From: Pontederia crassipes
Taxonomy: Eukaryota > Streptophyta > Magnoliopsida > Commelinales > Pontederiaceae
Direction of reading: 5' to 3'
DNA: 64,000 nucleotides
NCBI GenBank assembly: GCA_030549335.1
Contig: CM060192.1
Span: 22,014,157-22,078,156 of the forward strand
The translations under genes were made by a program, and so were the position numbers. The first letter of the stretch is position 1. Each line of letters opens with the position of its first letter. The notes beneath the pieces are model-generated. The model saw only the letters and a list, made by a program, of their open reading frames with translations. It searched no databases and had not been told where the DNA came from. Positions 23,052 to 36,400 of the stretch are shown here, in pieces.

Positions 23052-26000
23052 CTAATTAGGAGGCAAGTAGCCTCTCATATCCGCCACTGAAGGCATACTC
23101 TCTTTTGGGTAAATCTTGGCAACCAGTTGAACGAAGCTTTCATACTTCTCCAAGAACTCTTTCTGAAATGTATAGAAAGCAAGGCACAGATTTTAAGAAA
23201 AACTCGAGTCGGATATCCAAGGTATTCCAAAATGAGTGTGAAGTGGACAATATATGTTTTCAACGAAAACACACGGAAATCACTTTACAACTCTTTGAAC
23301 CATGAATAGCAAATACAAATATGAAGCCGTGTGTGACAACAGAAAGAACGAGAAAAAACAGACCTTGCATTTATCCCATAGAGGTGGGAATAATTCATCA
23401 GAAGATAAGCTCCTCTGGAGCCTCTTATACATGGTAGCTATAGACTTGTCAATCTGAAAGGAAAAATAAGTGCGCTTATGATACCGAAGAAAAGAGGGTT
23501 GCCAGCATAATTAAATAGCACAACAGTCCACAATAACACGACATCAATGAACATAGAAAGGCCAATAATGGAACCAAAATGAAGAAAGATAAAAACAAAA
23601 CAAGCAATCTTCAAAGAGAAGAAATAGATAGTGTCTACAGATTTTTCAGTTTTCTTCGGTGCCTCTGCAAATAATATATCAGACAATATTGCTAATAATA
23701 TATGCATTATTTCAGGAGGTAACTAGGATAAGATGCAAGAAACTTGAGACAAACTGTAATCCACTTACTCCAGAAAAGCTAGACCTTATGACCTTCCGTA
23801 GATCTGTAGCTGATAGTCCAAGCTGATAAGGGATCTGCGCTTTGAGAACGAGCATTAGGCACATCACAATAAACATAAAAATGAAGTCCTCACATCATTC
23901 CATGTGTTTCCTGTTTTCGCCAAAGATCTCAAAAGTGATTGTCGAGAGACAGAGGAAATACAAGTCAAATTATCATTGTAGATTAGTTCTCTTTTTCCTA
24001 CACCACACGTCAAAAGTAATACACTAAACATTTAAGTTGAATATAAAAAAATTGCATATGCTTGAAATATCGACCATGCTCTGTATTCCACAAATCCTAT
24101 TTCAACAAGATGATAGATATTAATGCTAGTAGAGCGCTGTAGCCGAAACTTGAAATGGAATTTCTTGGAAGCCAAAAAAAAAAAAAAATAAGATACTTGA
24201 CAAACGAAGTTTGAGAGAACAAACTTAATAATATATTCAACTTATCAAAATAACAACGAAAATATGGTGTAGAATCCTGGCATTGATCCCCTTTTGTAAA
24301 ACACTTCTCATTCTTTGGAACCTGATTATTTGATTAACGGGGAGACAAAACGCATTCTCATATTCCGTTGTATCAGTAAAGATACCTTTATGATAAATAC
24401 TAGTACTTACTAGATGCAATATCTCAAAAATATTGAACATAGGTCCTCCAACCCGTTTACTAGATGAAAGATGCCATTAAACATGCATTAAGGTCTGTTA
24501 TAAGCATGACTTAAATGATAACAAGGAGATGCATTTTACATGGACAATGATGATCTTATCTACAGCCAAATAAGGAGCCAATAAAATCCCATTGTCTATT
24601 GATCACCATAGTTAATTGAATGAAACAATTTACAATTTTTTTCAAAGCAAAAGGAAATACAAACGAAAAGACATCACAGAAAAGATAATTTTTAATTTAA
24701 AATGGAGTATAAGTTGAGCTGTTCTTTCACTTACTTCTTCATGAGATACCGTGTACAATAGTTCTTCGATCTTGCGGAAAAACTGAAATAATTTGTCAAA
24801 TTGCTGCCCAGACAATAGAAAAATGGAATTAATACCTAAAATCTTGGCTGAAGTAATTTATCATACTTAAGAACATCCAATGGTTTTGGTTTTAGTACAA
24901 TCCGGATGACTACCCAAGTGTTGCAGTCATCCTTTCCCCACTAAAAAAACCATCCAATGCTTAAATGCACATACCGTGTTAATGATCGAACTGATATGGC
25001 GAGTGCAAGCCTGTTCATATGCTTCACTGGCTTGATGGTAAAATTTGGCTAAAGTCGGAACAGCATTTGCTAAATCAAATAAGCTGCAACCAAATGAATA
25101 AATAAATTCATTGTATATACTCTTGTGCTAGAACTTATTTACTTCACTCTAATATAGGCGATAATATAAGACAACAAAGGATACTTATTAATGGAAACCT
25201 GTTCTGGAAGGCAGCATAATTTTCCAGTAGTACAATGTCGGCATATTTAGAGTCACTTTGTGCTATCTTCTCCAAAGTTCCAAACATTGTGCTTACCTGC
25301 ATCAACAATCTAAAGTCAGAAAGATGCGACAGATCCTCAAAATGATTTTGAGACCATAGTATTTTCACCATCATGTTAATTTTGATATCAGAGAGAAAAA
25401 TAAACCTAGTTAAAAAAATTGCCTTTTTAAGTAGCTCAATAATTGATGATACATTCTCCGTAAATGTTCTAATGATAATCAGCCTGCCTAGAGGCAGGAA
25501 AAAACGACTTACTACTTTAGTATATGCTTTGTCCACCAATTCTCTGGATTGCCCCTGAATGTATTGTTCCATGCGTGTTGCAAGGGTAGCAAACCTATCA
25601 CAAAGCAAAAATGCAGACATGTGAAGTAACATGATGCTCATATGATTTAAATTTTTTTGGGGCACATGATGGAAGGTAATATGAGCTATCTAGCATAATA
25701 CAACAAAATAAACAAGGAACCTTTATAGCTTTTTTAAGGAATATTTATAACTGACTGCTCAAGCATTTTCATTGTTTTTTTGAGGGGAATCAAGCATTTT
25801 CATTGTTGACAGTGGTTTCACTCAGAAGGATAAACACAGAATAATAATAAAATAAATGTGAAACATATCTAACTAATGTCCTTTACAAATAGCATCATTA
25901 TTGCAAGTGTTTCACTATCGAGTAATACCAGGATGACAGACAACCTATATGTCTATTAAGCACAATGCAATTGCAAGATCCGAAAATGTAACTGATATGT

Positions 26001-28237
26001 TGTACGGTAAAATAAACTCGACTGAACACTCCAAATAGTACTTTGGAATATAGGAGAGGACCCCTATTTGCCTTATGTTGCGTTCATTCCTCTCGATCTG
26101 GTGGCAAGCTTCATCAACAAACTGCAAAATGGATGAGAAATCGTATAAGAATATATTTCAGATGTAATTAGTGGAGAACATACCCAGAGAAAAAGAAAAA
26201 AAATTGCAGCTTACCCTATTGAACTGCCCTGATATTTTCGATTGCAACTCATGAAGCAGGTCTCGCACAAATCCTGCTGCATCAGCTTTCTGACCAGAAA
26301 GATACTTCTCTGTGATCCCATACATGGATATGCAACGAAGCGGATCAATCTTGTAAGCCCAATCTACAACTGCAAAGAAATCTTCCTGAAAATACAAAAA
26401 ATAAACCTTTAAAATACAAAGAAATAAGCAAAAAATATAATACAAAAGTCAACTTATTTATAGGTATTAATGAGGGTCCACACATCGATCATTGGGTCAA
26501 CAATCAATGGTTTTGATTCAAATGTATTAAGTGATTTATTTACAAAAATCCTTCTCTTCCTCATCTTTATACTCTTCTTAATAACTACCATTGGTATAAT
26601 GAAGTATAAACTTCCTTTCCTAGCAACTTACATATTCCCATCTTAGCTATAAAACATCTACAGGACTGCCCCAATAATATTGTAGTCCGAGAATATGTTT
26701 ATTGGCCTATCTCATTTTTCAAGACAAATTCAGTTTTCAGCTTAAAGATCTAAGTTTCTTTGAGAATACATTTTTTCAATTTTCAGATCAAGCTTTCCTG
26801 ATTATTCTGTTATGCTCATATGTGCTGTCCATGCTGGAATTGTTCTCAAAATTGAGCAGTCAAGGACTCATGAACATGAGATCACATATGTTATTATCGA
26901 AGATATTAAAACACTGTTGCAAGCAGAGGCATCCATGTTTACTCATTTTCAGATAAAAACTATCAAAAGTAAACAAAATTTTCGACTTCCACATGCTCTA
27001 TCAGCCAAAAATGTCAAGATGAAGGGCTTCAACAAAATTCTACCTGAATTCCATCAAGAAGTTCGTGAAGGGCTTCATTTAATGCCTTGAACTCATTCAC
27101 ATTATTATCTGAATAAATGTCAAAAGAAACATAACACAAATAGCTAAGACTACTATCAAACCCATAAGTCAAAGAACTTAATATGATGAAACAAACCAAT
27201 CAATGGCAACATGCTTACTTGGTTTTACATCATTTCCATCAGCATCCATTGGACTCAAATCGTCATCACTAGCACCATTATTGGAAGACCTTTGTTTACC
27301 ATTAGGAGCACCGGATGGAGCAAGTGCAGAAACTTCAAAGCACATAAAATGTGCAAAAAATGAACTCTAATGAAAGGAAACAACAAAGTATTAAGCAAAA
27401 GGAATCATCATAAGTAAGAAAAATCAATAAGTTAAAACACTGAAACTGACCTCATCAACGAGAAGAGGGATAAAGATAGTAAGCATCTTTGAGTATGCTT
27501 CAGAAACAGTAGAAGTATCTGAACTGTTTGTTGTCTGACTAGAACCAGCAGATGCTTCAAGCCAAACAGTGGGATTTCTTGATGCCTTGGTACTTGCACG
27601 GAGTTCGTTTGCGAATTCTCGAGCCTAAAATGTGATTTAATACACATTTTGTGAGTACACAACACTGGTACCGACAAAATATAAATGTATATTCTCTTTT
27701 TTCTACTTGCAATAAAAGGCTCCAATCAGTTACATGATGGAACATCTGTGATGGTCTATCATAGAAATTTCACTTCACCTCTCGCCGAAGTAGCAAGTTA
27801 AGGGATTGACAGTAAGCCTTCCTCAACGGACCTAAACAGTTCTTGTCAAGACTCTGAATATACAATCATGCAAAATCAAGTTAAAATGGTCATGTGAAAA
27901 ACCTCTCGAAAGATTCTAGGATTTATAGAAGTAATGACCTTCAAGTGCTGCAGAAGACGTGCATATGTTCTGCATTTATACCTCAAATCTGCATGATCTG
28001 GCCTCTTTAGTTGACCACGCTGCATGCCAATACAAAAGAAATGTGAGTAGCTCAAGTAATGATAAAAAGAGAAAAAACTTTGGCGGCCAAGGTAGGGTAA
28101 GTTAAAACCTGAGAAAAATAACTCTTATCACTTATCATAAAGTCTACCAAGCTAGAAAAATAGTTCCTTAGGAACTCTGAGGCTCGTCTGACGAATGTAA
28201 TTTTCAATTTTTCTAACTCCGCTCGTTTTTCTTTAAC
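23052..28237 (-). CDS. SEC3: SEC3 exons 11-25: C-terminal exocyst core
   Basis: Exon limits: 11, 28109-28237; 12, 27939-28019; 13, 27779-27853; 14, 27451-27624; 15, 27219-27366; 16, 27044-27108; 17, 26215-26385; 18, 26042-26121; 19, 25513-25594; 20, 25199-25296; 21, 24975-25083; 22, 24735-24803; 23, 23769-23834; 24, 23364-23453; 25, 23052-23162. They encode about residues 371-885. Recognisable stretches are [114 protein letters not shown] and [18 protein letters not shown]. Exon 15 (residues 524-572) holds the low-complexity Ser/Asn/Asp-rich linker that varies among plant SEC3 proteins. Intron 21 was lengthened by a 68-bp LINE tail. Confidence 0.93.
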
Positions 28238-30370
28238 CTGAACAAAATGTCAATTGAAAAATTATGCAAAGCCAATATTTGTCAAACAACAAACATTATG
28301 AACCAATTTATAGCTTAAAGATGACGAATTATGACTAGAATATCTTTAGTTTTTTTCTTAAAAGAAGATGATGACAACGACAATAATGAGGATAATAAAG
28401 AGCAAAGGATGGTGATTACGTATTAAGATAATTAATTTCACCAATCAGGTAGTATGCTTGGTATAATTAATTTGTATTTGTTCTTTATTTAATTTTTTAG
28501 AATTTGGTTTTTCCTTTCAATTTCTTTTAAATGAAAATAAATAAATTTTTTATCTTCTATCCCTCTGTCTCCCTATCTCTAAAACAAATCTTGCTAGTTA
28601 TTGGTTGTTGATTTGTTCACTGTTACCTAAATTGTTGTGGCTACCATGTTGTAATTGCCAGTGAATGCAGCTAAGGAGACCAAAGCCACTAGGATCTCCT
28701 GAGGACTACCTTTTTTTTTTTTTAGTAAGAGAATGACTTAAATTGTTAACTATGTCATGGGAGAGTGGAATTTTTTATAGAGTTAAACAAAAGCAAAAAA
28801 AGGTTGAAATATGAACAAAGATGTGTATATAAACTTTAGAAATTGCTTGGTATTAGCTAAATGTAACATAAAATAGAATAATTGGTTGTGCTTTAACATC
28901 ACTACTGACAAGTGGCAAGTAATTACTTCAACTGATGTAAATCTTGATGTCAACACACATTAAGGCTCGCTTCAGTTCTCTGAATCTATTAGCATGTTGA
29001 TGAGTATGACTCAAACCTAATAAATAGTTATATTTAGAAATTCTAGGAAAATTTTGGATAATTCGGCTGATTGATTTATCTTTCTTTATCAATTAAAAGC
29101 TGACATGACAGTTATATATATACTTTTCTCATATTTATTTGGACAATTATAACAAATATAAGATATAAGTGAAGTGAACTCATCTCATTATATTTTGATA
29201 AAACTATTTGACCAATTTTGATTTTTTTTCGCATTAAACTAGCAGAGATTACTTAAGTCAGTTGTTAGTTACTCCCCAAAATCGGCTCAGTTAGTTTTTT
29301 TTAGAGTTGTTAGTTACTAACTCCGCCTATGTTTTATAGCCGGTCCCAAGCCCGGATAAAGGAGGAGGGTTGTGTTAGGCCCCGACAGCCAGCGTAAAAT
29401 CCTGTCGAATCTCATGAACATGGATCAACGAATAGAGTGGAATGGCGTCGTATGATCCATGCAGCCGACCCCACCTAGTGGGATAAGGCTTTGTTGTTGT
29501 TGTTGTTGTTGAAAATAAATAAATTTTTTATCTCTTTTTCTTCAAATTCAAAAATTCTTCTTTTTTTATGCATAGGTTGTTGATTGTTTTGAATAAAAAA
29601 AGGGCATCTCGTCCTTGTTCAAGTGAATGATTCAAATCTTTTTAGTGATATGTGTTGTATATCAAATAAATTACCAAACCAAACCAGAACAGGGAAGTGA
29701 AATAGTTAAATTGGAACTTGTGTTTTAAGCAATGGTAACAAAGGGAGTGCCTCATAAAGATCAAGACGGTTTTGGCATTTGTGCTAGAGGTGGGCACGAC
29801 AACAGTTATGCTTGCGGTTGTTCGGGATAGAAAGAAAACAATTTTAGAAATAAACGGATGCTTGGTGATGGTGAAGTTTGGAGATAGAACAATTCTGTAT
29901 TCTCGATTGATGCAGCCTTCGATGCTTCAATTGTTGATTTTTAGTATGCCTTACTCAAATTGTACGCTTCAATTGTGCCTCTTACTCAAAAGGTCCAATA
30001 ATGTATGTCTATTGGACCTTTTGAAACAATTATAAATTCTTGATGACAGTTCTAACTGGTCAATAAAAATATATTTCAATAGAATTCTTCTTTTATTTAT
30101 TTTTATCAGTTAATCTATCTTGAAAGGTGAAAAGGGGCAGAGTAAAACTGTTAATTCATCAAAATTAATGTCCTCTTCCTCCACATGTAGAAAAGGAATA
30201 AATAAATCAATTAAATTTCGAGAAGCATCATAAAGTGCTTCCTTAGGAGTTAAAACTGCCATTTGTCCATATTTATAGAAAAAGTATCTCTTGTTTTTCA
30301 TTCCCATTGCCATAAGAATGATTAATGAATACTATGTCGTCAAGTGCGATCATGACAGGACTCGAGGAAG

Positions 30371-30403
<33 letters not shown>

Positions 30404-33400
30404 AATCCGTATCCCTATCCCCTTCCTAAAAAAGGTAGAACAGATTGTGGCACTATCCGAGGTATTTCCGTGAGTCCTTGAAATGGAATTCTAGCTCTTC
30501 CAGAGTGGTATCTCACTGATGGCTTGGACAACCTATTGCTTCTCCACTCCCGAAAAGCCCTTTTCGGTGCAGGTCATGTGACCTACAGCTCGACCATCGC
30601 TTTTTTATTTAATGTTATTTATAGCACTTTTTCTATGAAATGTTTTCTATTTTTATTATCTTATAGAATATTTTTTGGATATTTTACAAAATTATAAATT
30701 ATTTATAAAAAAAATTATACAAAATTCGACTTAGTTTGCATGCAAATTATACTCAATTGTATTATATACATTATTACATCATTCATTAATACATATAATT
30801 TCTTATAAATAGTAATGTCCGATCAAATAAAACTATAACTAAAAATTTAAACTGTTAAAACTATAAAAATAAAAGAATATAAAACTGACTCTTCCACTTT
30901 TCAAGGTTTGAATTTTCTAAGTGTGAAAAGGGTCAATTTTCCATTTGTCAATGAACCTTGATTCGATCACTAATGGGAGTTTAGCAACTAACTTTTTATT
31001 ACAATCAAAGTTGCATTCCAATGTAAAAAGTGTATAATTTACTCTAGCAATGCTTAATCTTTCAGTTGAATTTCTATTATACTGTTCATCCTTCTAAGAA
31101 GCAGGTACAAAAAGATCATAAAATGTCGTCATATACCTTCCATCAACAATGTGATGGCAGATAAGTTTTTTTTTTTTTTTTAAACAGATGGTAGATAAGT
31201 TGCTCTACGAGACTTACAGCTTTCATGTCTGCATAACACGGATCCAAGTTTGGAGGTTCAAGACCGCGTATAGCCCCAGTCAACCATTCACATGCTTCAA
31301 CATTGTTGAGCATGCGTGCCTCATCGAATGAACCTCCAGTTAAAGATGCCGCAAACTGGGTAGATTCAATGGAGTTATGCATATACAACATTGACTACAA
31401 AAACTGATCAACTAAAAGAGCACATACCTCAGAGGGAATACGCAAGCGTTCTAGAAGCCTATCAAGCTCTTCAATAAGTGCCTCATTAGATACAGACTGC
31501 ATTTCTAACTTGTTGTTCCGAGATTCAATCTGCAGTCAGTAGTAAGCAAATGAGAGAGAGAGATTGCTGACAGTATGTATCATACAGATGGATCCTCCTT
31601 AATTAGGCTACCAGTTTACCATGATTGTTTACCATAAATATAAGTATAAATAACAATGATAGCAACATAGGATGTAATGCACCACATATATAGGACTTTC
31701 ATACTAAGATATGTAATAATCCAAAAAATATCTACAAGCACTCCTTTTAAGATAATGAATGATAAAAATGAATGGGTAGTAGTACACATTAATAATAAAA
31801 ATTTCAGAACATTGTGCGGAAGCACATAATCTAAAGCTGAACATGTTCTTTCACAGTTCAATCAGCACAAAGAATTTGTCAATTTTCCATCAGTAGAACC
31901 ATGAACAGAGAAACAAAATTACAAGACTGTTATTGAACCTCGACAGTTTGTTTTAGGTTAGGTTAAGTAACCTTGACTGATTTAAATTGCGTCCTGTAAC
32001 ATAAAGTATATGGCTCAGGTTGTTATAATAAAAGCCAAGTAAATCTCATGCTCAGTACATTAACCAGAATTTTTTTTTTAAAACGAGAAAAGATGACTAG
32101 CAAGATGGTAGTCATCCAAAAGCTTCATTAAGTACATTAACCAGATTAGTCACTCTTTTGTAATGAAATTATGATTCCAGAAACAAATATCAGTCTCACA
32201 TTTAAGCATGTGTGCGCTTTACTTGAAAATTATTGACTCTAGAAATATGTGACCGAGTCGAATTACTTATCCCTCGGTCTAAATCCTCATGGACTAACTG
32301 GAAAAGTACAACCTGATTGGAAGTTAAGCCCTCAATTAACAAAGAGTTCTTCCAAAGAGAAATTTTACTATTCGACCATATCCTGCTCATTCAATAAAAA
32401 ATTTTGCTGCAGAATTGGCCTACTTCTTGTATGTGCCAATTGAAGTATTTTGAAATGAACTGAAAAGAAGTTGATCCGGGAGGGTTTTTGTATTGAAATC
32501 CGATTGGCTATGATGAGCTTCAAGAGAATCATTCGGTGTTCTCTCCCCCACATGGATAAAAGTAAACATGAATGGATTTCGATCACTCTAATTCCAGTCA
32601 AGAGATAAATTGCTAAAAAGCAGCTAAGCAAGGATAATGTAGCATAGAAATCATCACCCTTGTTAGAAAAACAAGATTTTCTCTCAATCAATGTCAGTGC
32701 TGACAGATTGTTGACCGTTGAACATATCATTATTACAGATAATAAAAAAACTTTCAGAGTGAGAAAGAATAGTATGTTTAAGATATTTACAGTTTCCACG
32801 GTAATTACTAATGTACTGTGAAAAGAAAATATCGGAATATCATAGTATTTATATGACTTATACACCTTTTCATTTGAACTAACCATTAGCAAATCATTAT
32901 TCACAAAAATAATGAAAATCACAGGTTGGTTAATTCCATCACTGCAGTTAAGGAAGGTCTAATCAGGAAAAGACACAGGCAACAAAATATAAGAGTAATG
33001 TCTGGCATTGTAACATGCAACGGCAGCTATTGGTCAAATGTGACAAATGGTCCAAGTGTATTGCACATGCACTAAAAAAAAACATTCAAGACCAATGTTA
33101 CTTATGTAGTAGTAGAACAAAAGTAAATTGTTGAAGGGTAATACTGATGCAATGTCCTCCCTCATATGTCTGAGTTTCACATTGAACATTCGTAACCAAT
33201 CATCCATATCATCAACACACAGGGTCGCTTCTTCCAGACCCCGCAATACCTGCATAAAAATATGAGTCATGAGAAAAATCCAACAAAAATGAAGAACGAA
33301 TTTAAAACTTATTGTCCAAGCTTCTGATGGTGTGAAGAGTAGCAAGGTAATGTTCTCTTCATGAATAGTGATTCAACTATCCTCAAAAATGTAATGAAAA

Positions 33401-36400
33401 AGAAGAATGACTCGACTGAAAAGGAAATCTCAGGATATAGCAAAGAAAGCATTGCATTTGACATGTAGCTCTCAATCCTGTGATTTCATTTTTGGGGATT
33501 TATTTTCTTCTGATTTTGAACTCCGCCTATGTTTTATAGCCGGTCCCAAGCCCGAATAAAGGAGGAGGGTTGTGTTAGGCCCCGACAGCCAGTGTAAAAC
33601 CCTGTCGAATCTCATGAACATGGATCATACGAAGCTCGAATCTCATGAACATGGATCAACGAAGCGTCGTATGATCCATGTAGCCGACCCCACCTAGTGG
33701 GATAAGGCTTTGTTGTTGTTGTTGTTGTTGTCCAACAATATAAAAGTACATGAAATAAAAAAATAGAACATGGACTTACCTCTTCAATCAATGGTTCACT
33801 TTCAAGTAATGCATGCACGTTTGCAGCTTCCAGAGCAAGAAGTTCGCGCTTCATCCTCTCGGAAAAGGCTTCTGCTTCACCAATGCCCATAACATACCTG
33901 CAACAGTTGAACCTCCTTTGATTACTTGAAGTGCTAGATTATGTATAGTGATAAAAAATGATCATAGGGGTTAACCACTAATGAAATAGTAATACCAGGT
34001 CAAATATATATAGAGATAGCGAGATAGAGGTACACGGATGACTACCAAGTTGGGGCAGCCATCCATTTGTATTAAAAAATATAAAGTCATGTGATTACAA
34101 GTGAAAAAGGTTATTTCCATAAAACACCCTTAAACTATGATTTTCCACATCTAACACCAAACTATGAACTTATTTTTTTGAATCCCGGGTCTGTTCGGTA
34201 ATTAACTAGTGGAGGGGTGGAATAGGGTGGTGTAGTGAGAGAGGGGATGGTGGTGTAGTGTGTCATTAGAAAGTCCATGGTTGAATAATAAGATGTAAAA
34301 AATGATGGTATAGGAAATGAAAGTTTTATTTACTAAAAAGTCATTTTTACCCTTTATTGTATATAACCTATTTATAATATCTAATGAGTAATAAATAATT
34401 ACTTTACCACTTAATTTATTTTTTTCTCTTTTTTTGTTTTTTTAACTATTTTCTTCATCTATTTTAAAAAATAAAAAATGATAGATAAATATATATTCAT
34501 ATGAGAACAAAGATAATTTATCAATGAGAGAGAGAGAGAGAGGAGAGAGAGAGATGGTTTAATTTGGTAACAAAAGAAATGATAATATTTGGTAATAAAA
34601 GAGGGGTTAATTTGGTCCAAAATTATTTATTCCTTCTCATTCCACCAATTTGGTGGAAAGAAAATGTAGTGTTTGAAGGGCTTAATCATTCCACCCCACC
34701 CCTCTTAACTTAAATAAAAAATGTAACCAAATATGGTTTAATTAATCTCATTCCTCCATATTCCACCCCACTACTGTGACCCTCCAAAAAAATAAGTACG
34801 TAGTTTGGGTTAGATGTGAAAAATCGCGATAGTTTAAAGGTGGTTTATGGAAATTGTTGGACAGTTTTGAAGTTTACATGGAAGATAGAATGAAGAAGAA
34901 ATGAACAAATAAAAAGAACAGTTTGAAAGAAGTTGAAATAGTAAATCTGACCTGATAGAACCAAAGAATCAGTTTGATCATAATTCATTCTTTCTTTCTT
35001 TTTTTTTTCCTTGAGGAGAAAAAGGATGACCACTAGGTGTGTGGTAGTCATTCAAATATATATAACTATGGAATGGAAGACATGTACAAGTGTAGGCTCT
35101 CAAAGGGAGAGCAGCAACAAAAGGAAAATATCACCAAGCCACAACCCCGATCCCCAAAAAAAGATGCTGAGTACGAAGGATTCACAAGGCCTCTCTCCCC
35201 AAGCACAAAACAAAAGAGTACCAAAAAATTCACCAGGCCTCTCTCCCCATCCAACAGTGAGGCGGCTGTGCTGGTGCCAAAAAAGCCCAGGCACCCGCAA
35301 AAAGGGTCACCAATGGCGTACTCAACCTCGATCTCTGTTGTGCTGAACCCCAAAGTGATCGCCGCACAACCTCCGAGTCACGTATGAAAACAGCCTTCCG
35401 GTGATGATGAATCCTTGGAGACCCAAACAGTCATCGGGCGCTCCGTCCACTCAACCTCCACCCTCCATGGGTTTAGCATCCCCATGCTGAAAGGCCTCTC
35501 CTCTTGCCCGGGGTCGCCGACGTGTGTAACGGAAGCCGGCAGCCTCCGCAACTAGACGAATCTCCTCATCCGACCACCCAGCGAGGCGCACCCCATCATC
35601 CCTGTCCTCGCTAGCCAGTGAGTCTAGCGGTGCACCACCAGCCATGGGCCGCTGGGGCAGCGGCATCGATGGCTGTATGGACGACTGTTGACTCACTGAC
35701 TGCAGTAGCGACAATGACTGCGTGGGCGACTGTTGTCCCTCCGATGGTGGCGGTGGACATTTCTTGTGACTGCCCCTAGGGTGGGTGAGCATGCGCTGTA
35801 GGGGCCGGTGTAAGGCCACACCTCTTGCTAGTGCCCTCCGGCGGGTACGACGGAGGCCGGTAGTTTTTGCACCGCGGCTAGACACCTCGTCTGCCCCGTG
35901 ATCTCCATCAGCCCCAACACCAGTGTCCGGCGAAACTGGCCCGGTCTGTGACGCGCCTTCCATGGGCTGCTGATGCAGTGGCAATGATGACTGCTGACCC
36001 TCTGGTGGTGGCGGCGTGACCGACTGTGCGGCCTTACGGCACTGGTTGCAGAGGGGGAGGCTGTGATAGCATTGCCGGTGGGTGTGGCCGTTAGAGAGAT
36101 GACCACCGGGATGCGGGTGAGCGTGGGCGGTGAGAATCGTACATGTGGAGAGAGTAAAGATGTCTGGCCAAGGTCGGGGGTTGAGGCGAAACTGGCAGAG
36201 AGGGAAGTGGGACGATATGATGTAGCTTCGGTGGTGTCCGGTCATCAGCGTGGCTGGAATTCACAACGCGTGACAGTGGGGGTGGGGGGTGGTCGCGTCA
36301 CGTCTGGTGTGGTGCGGCTGCCGTGGCGGTGGGGAAATTGCAGGCATGGTGGAGATGGCCGGGAGGAGATTGTATGGTGGAACAGTGATGGTGGGTTGTT

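Noticed and set aside
29772..30035. 87-codon open frame on the + strand
   Set aside because: Its second half is the antisense of the rpoA fragment; the first half has no recognisable similarity.
30364..30403. A functional rRNA gene
   Set aside because: Only 40 bp of the small-subunit rRNA remain, next to other organelle scraps.
35451..36245. 264-codon open frame, possible host gene in an intron
   Set aside because: Its C-terminus and surroundings match ORF1 of the half-LINE; it is a transposon remnant.
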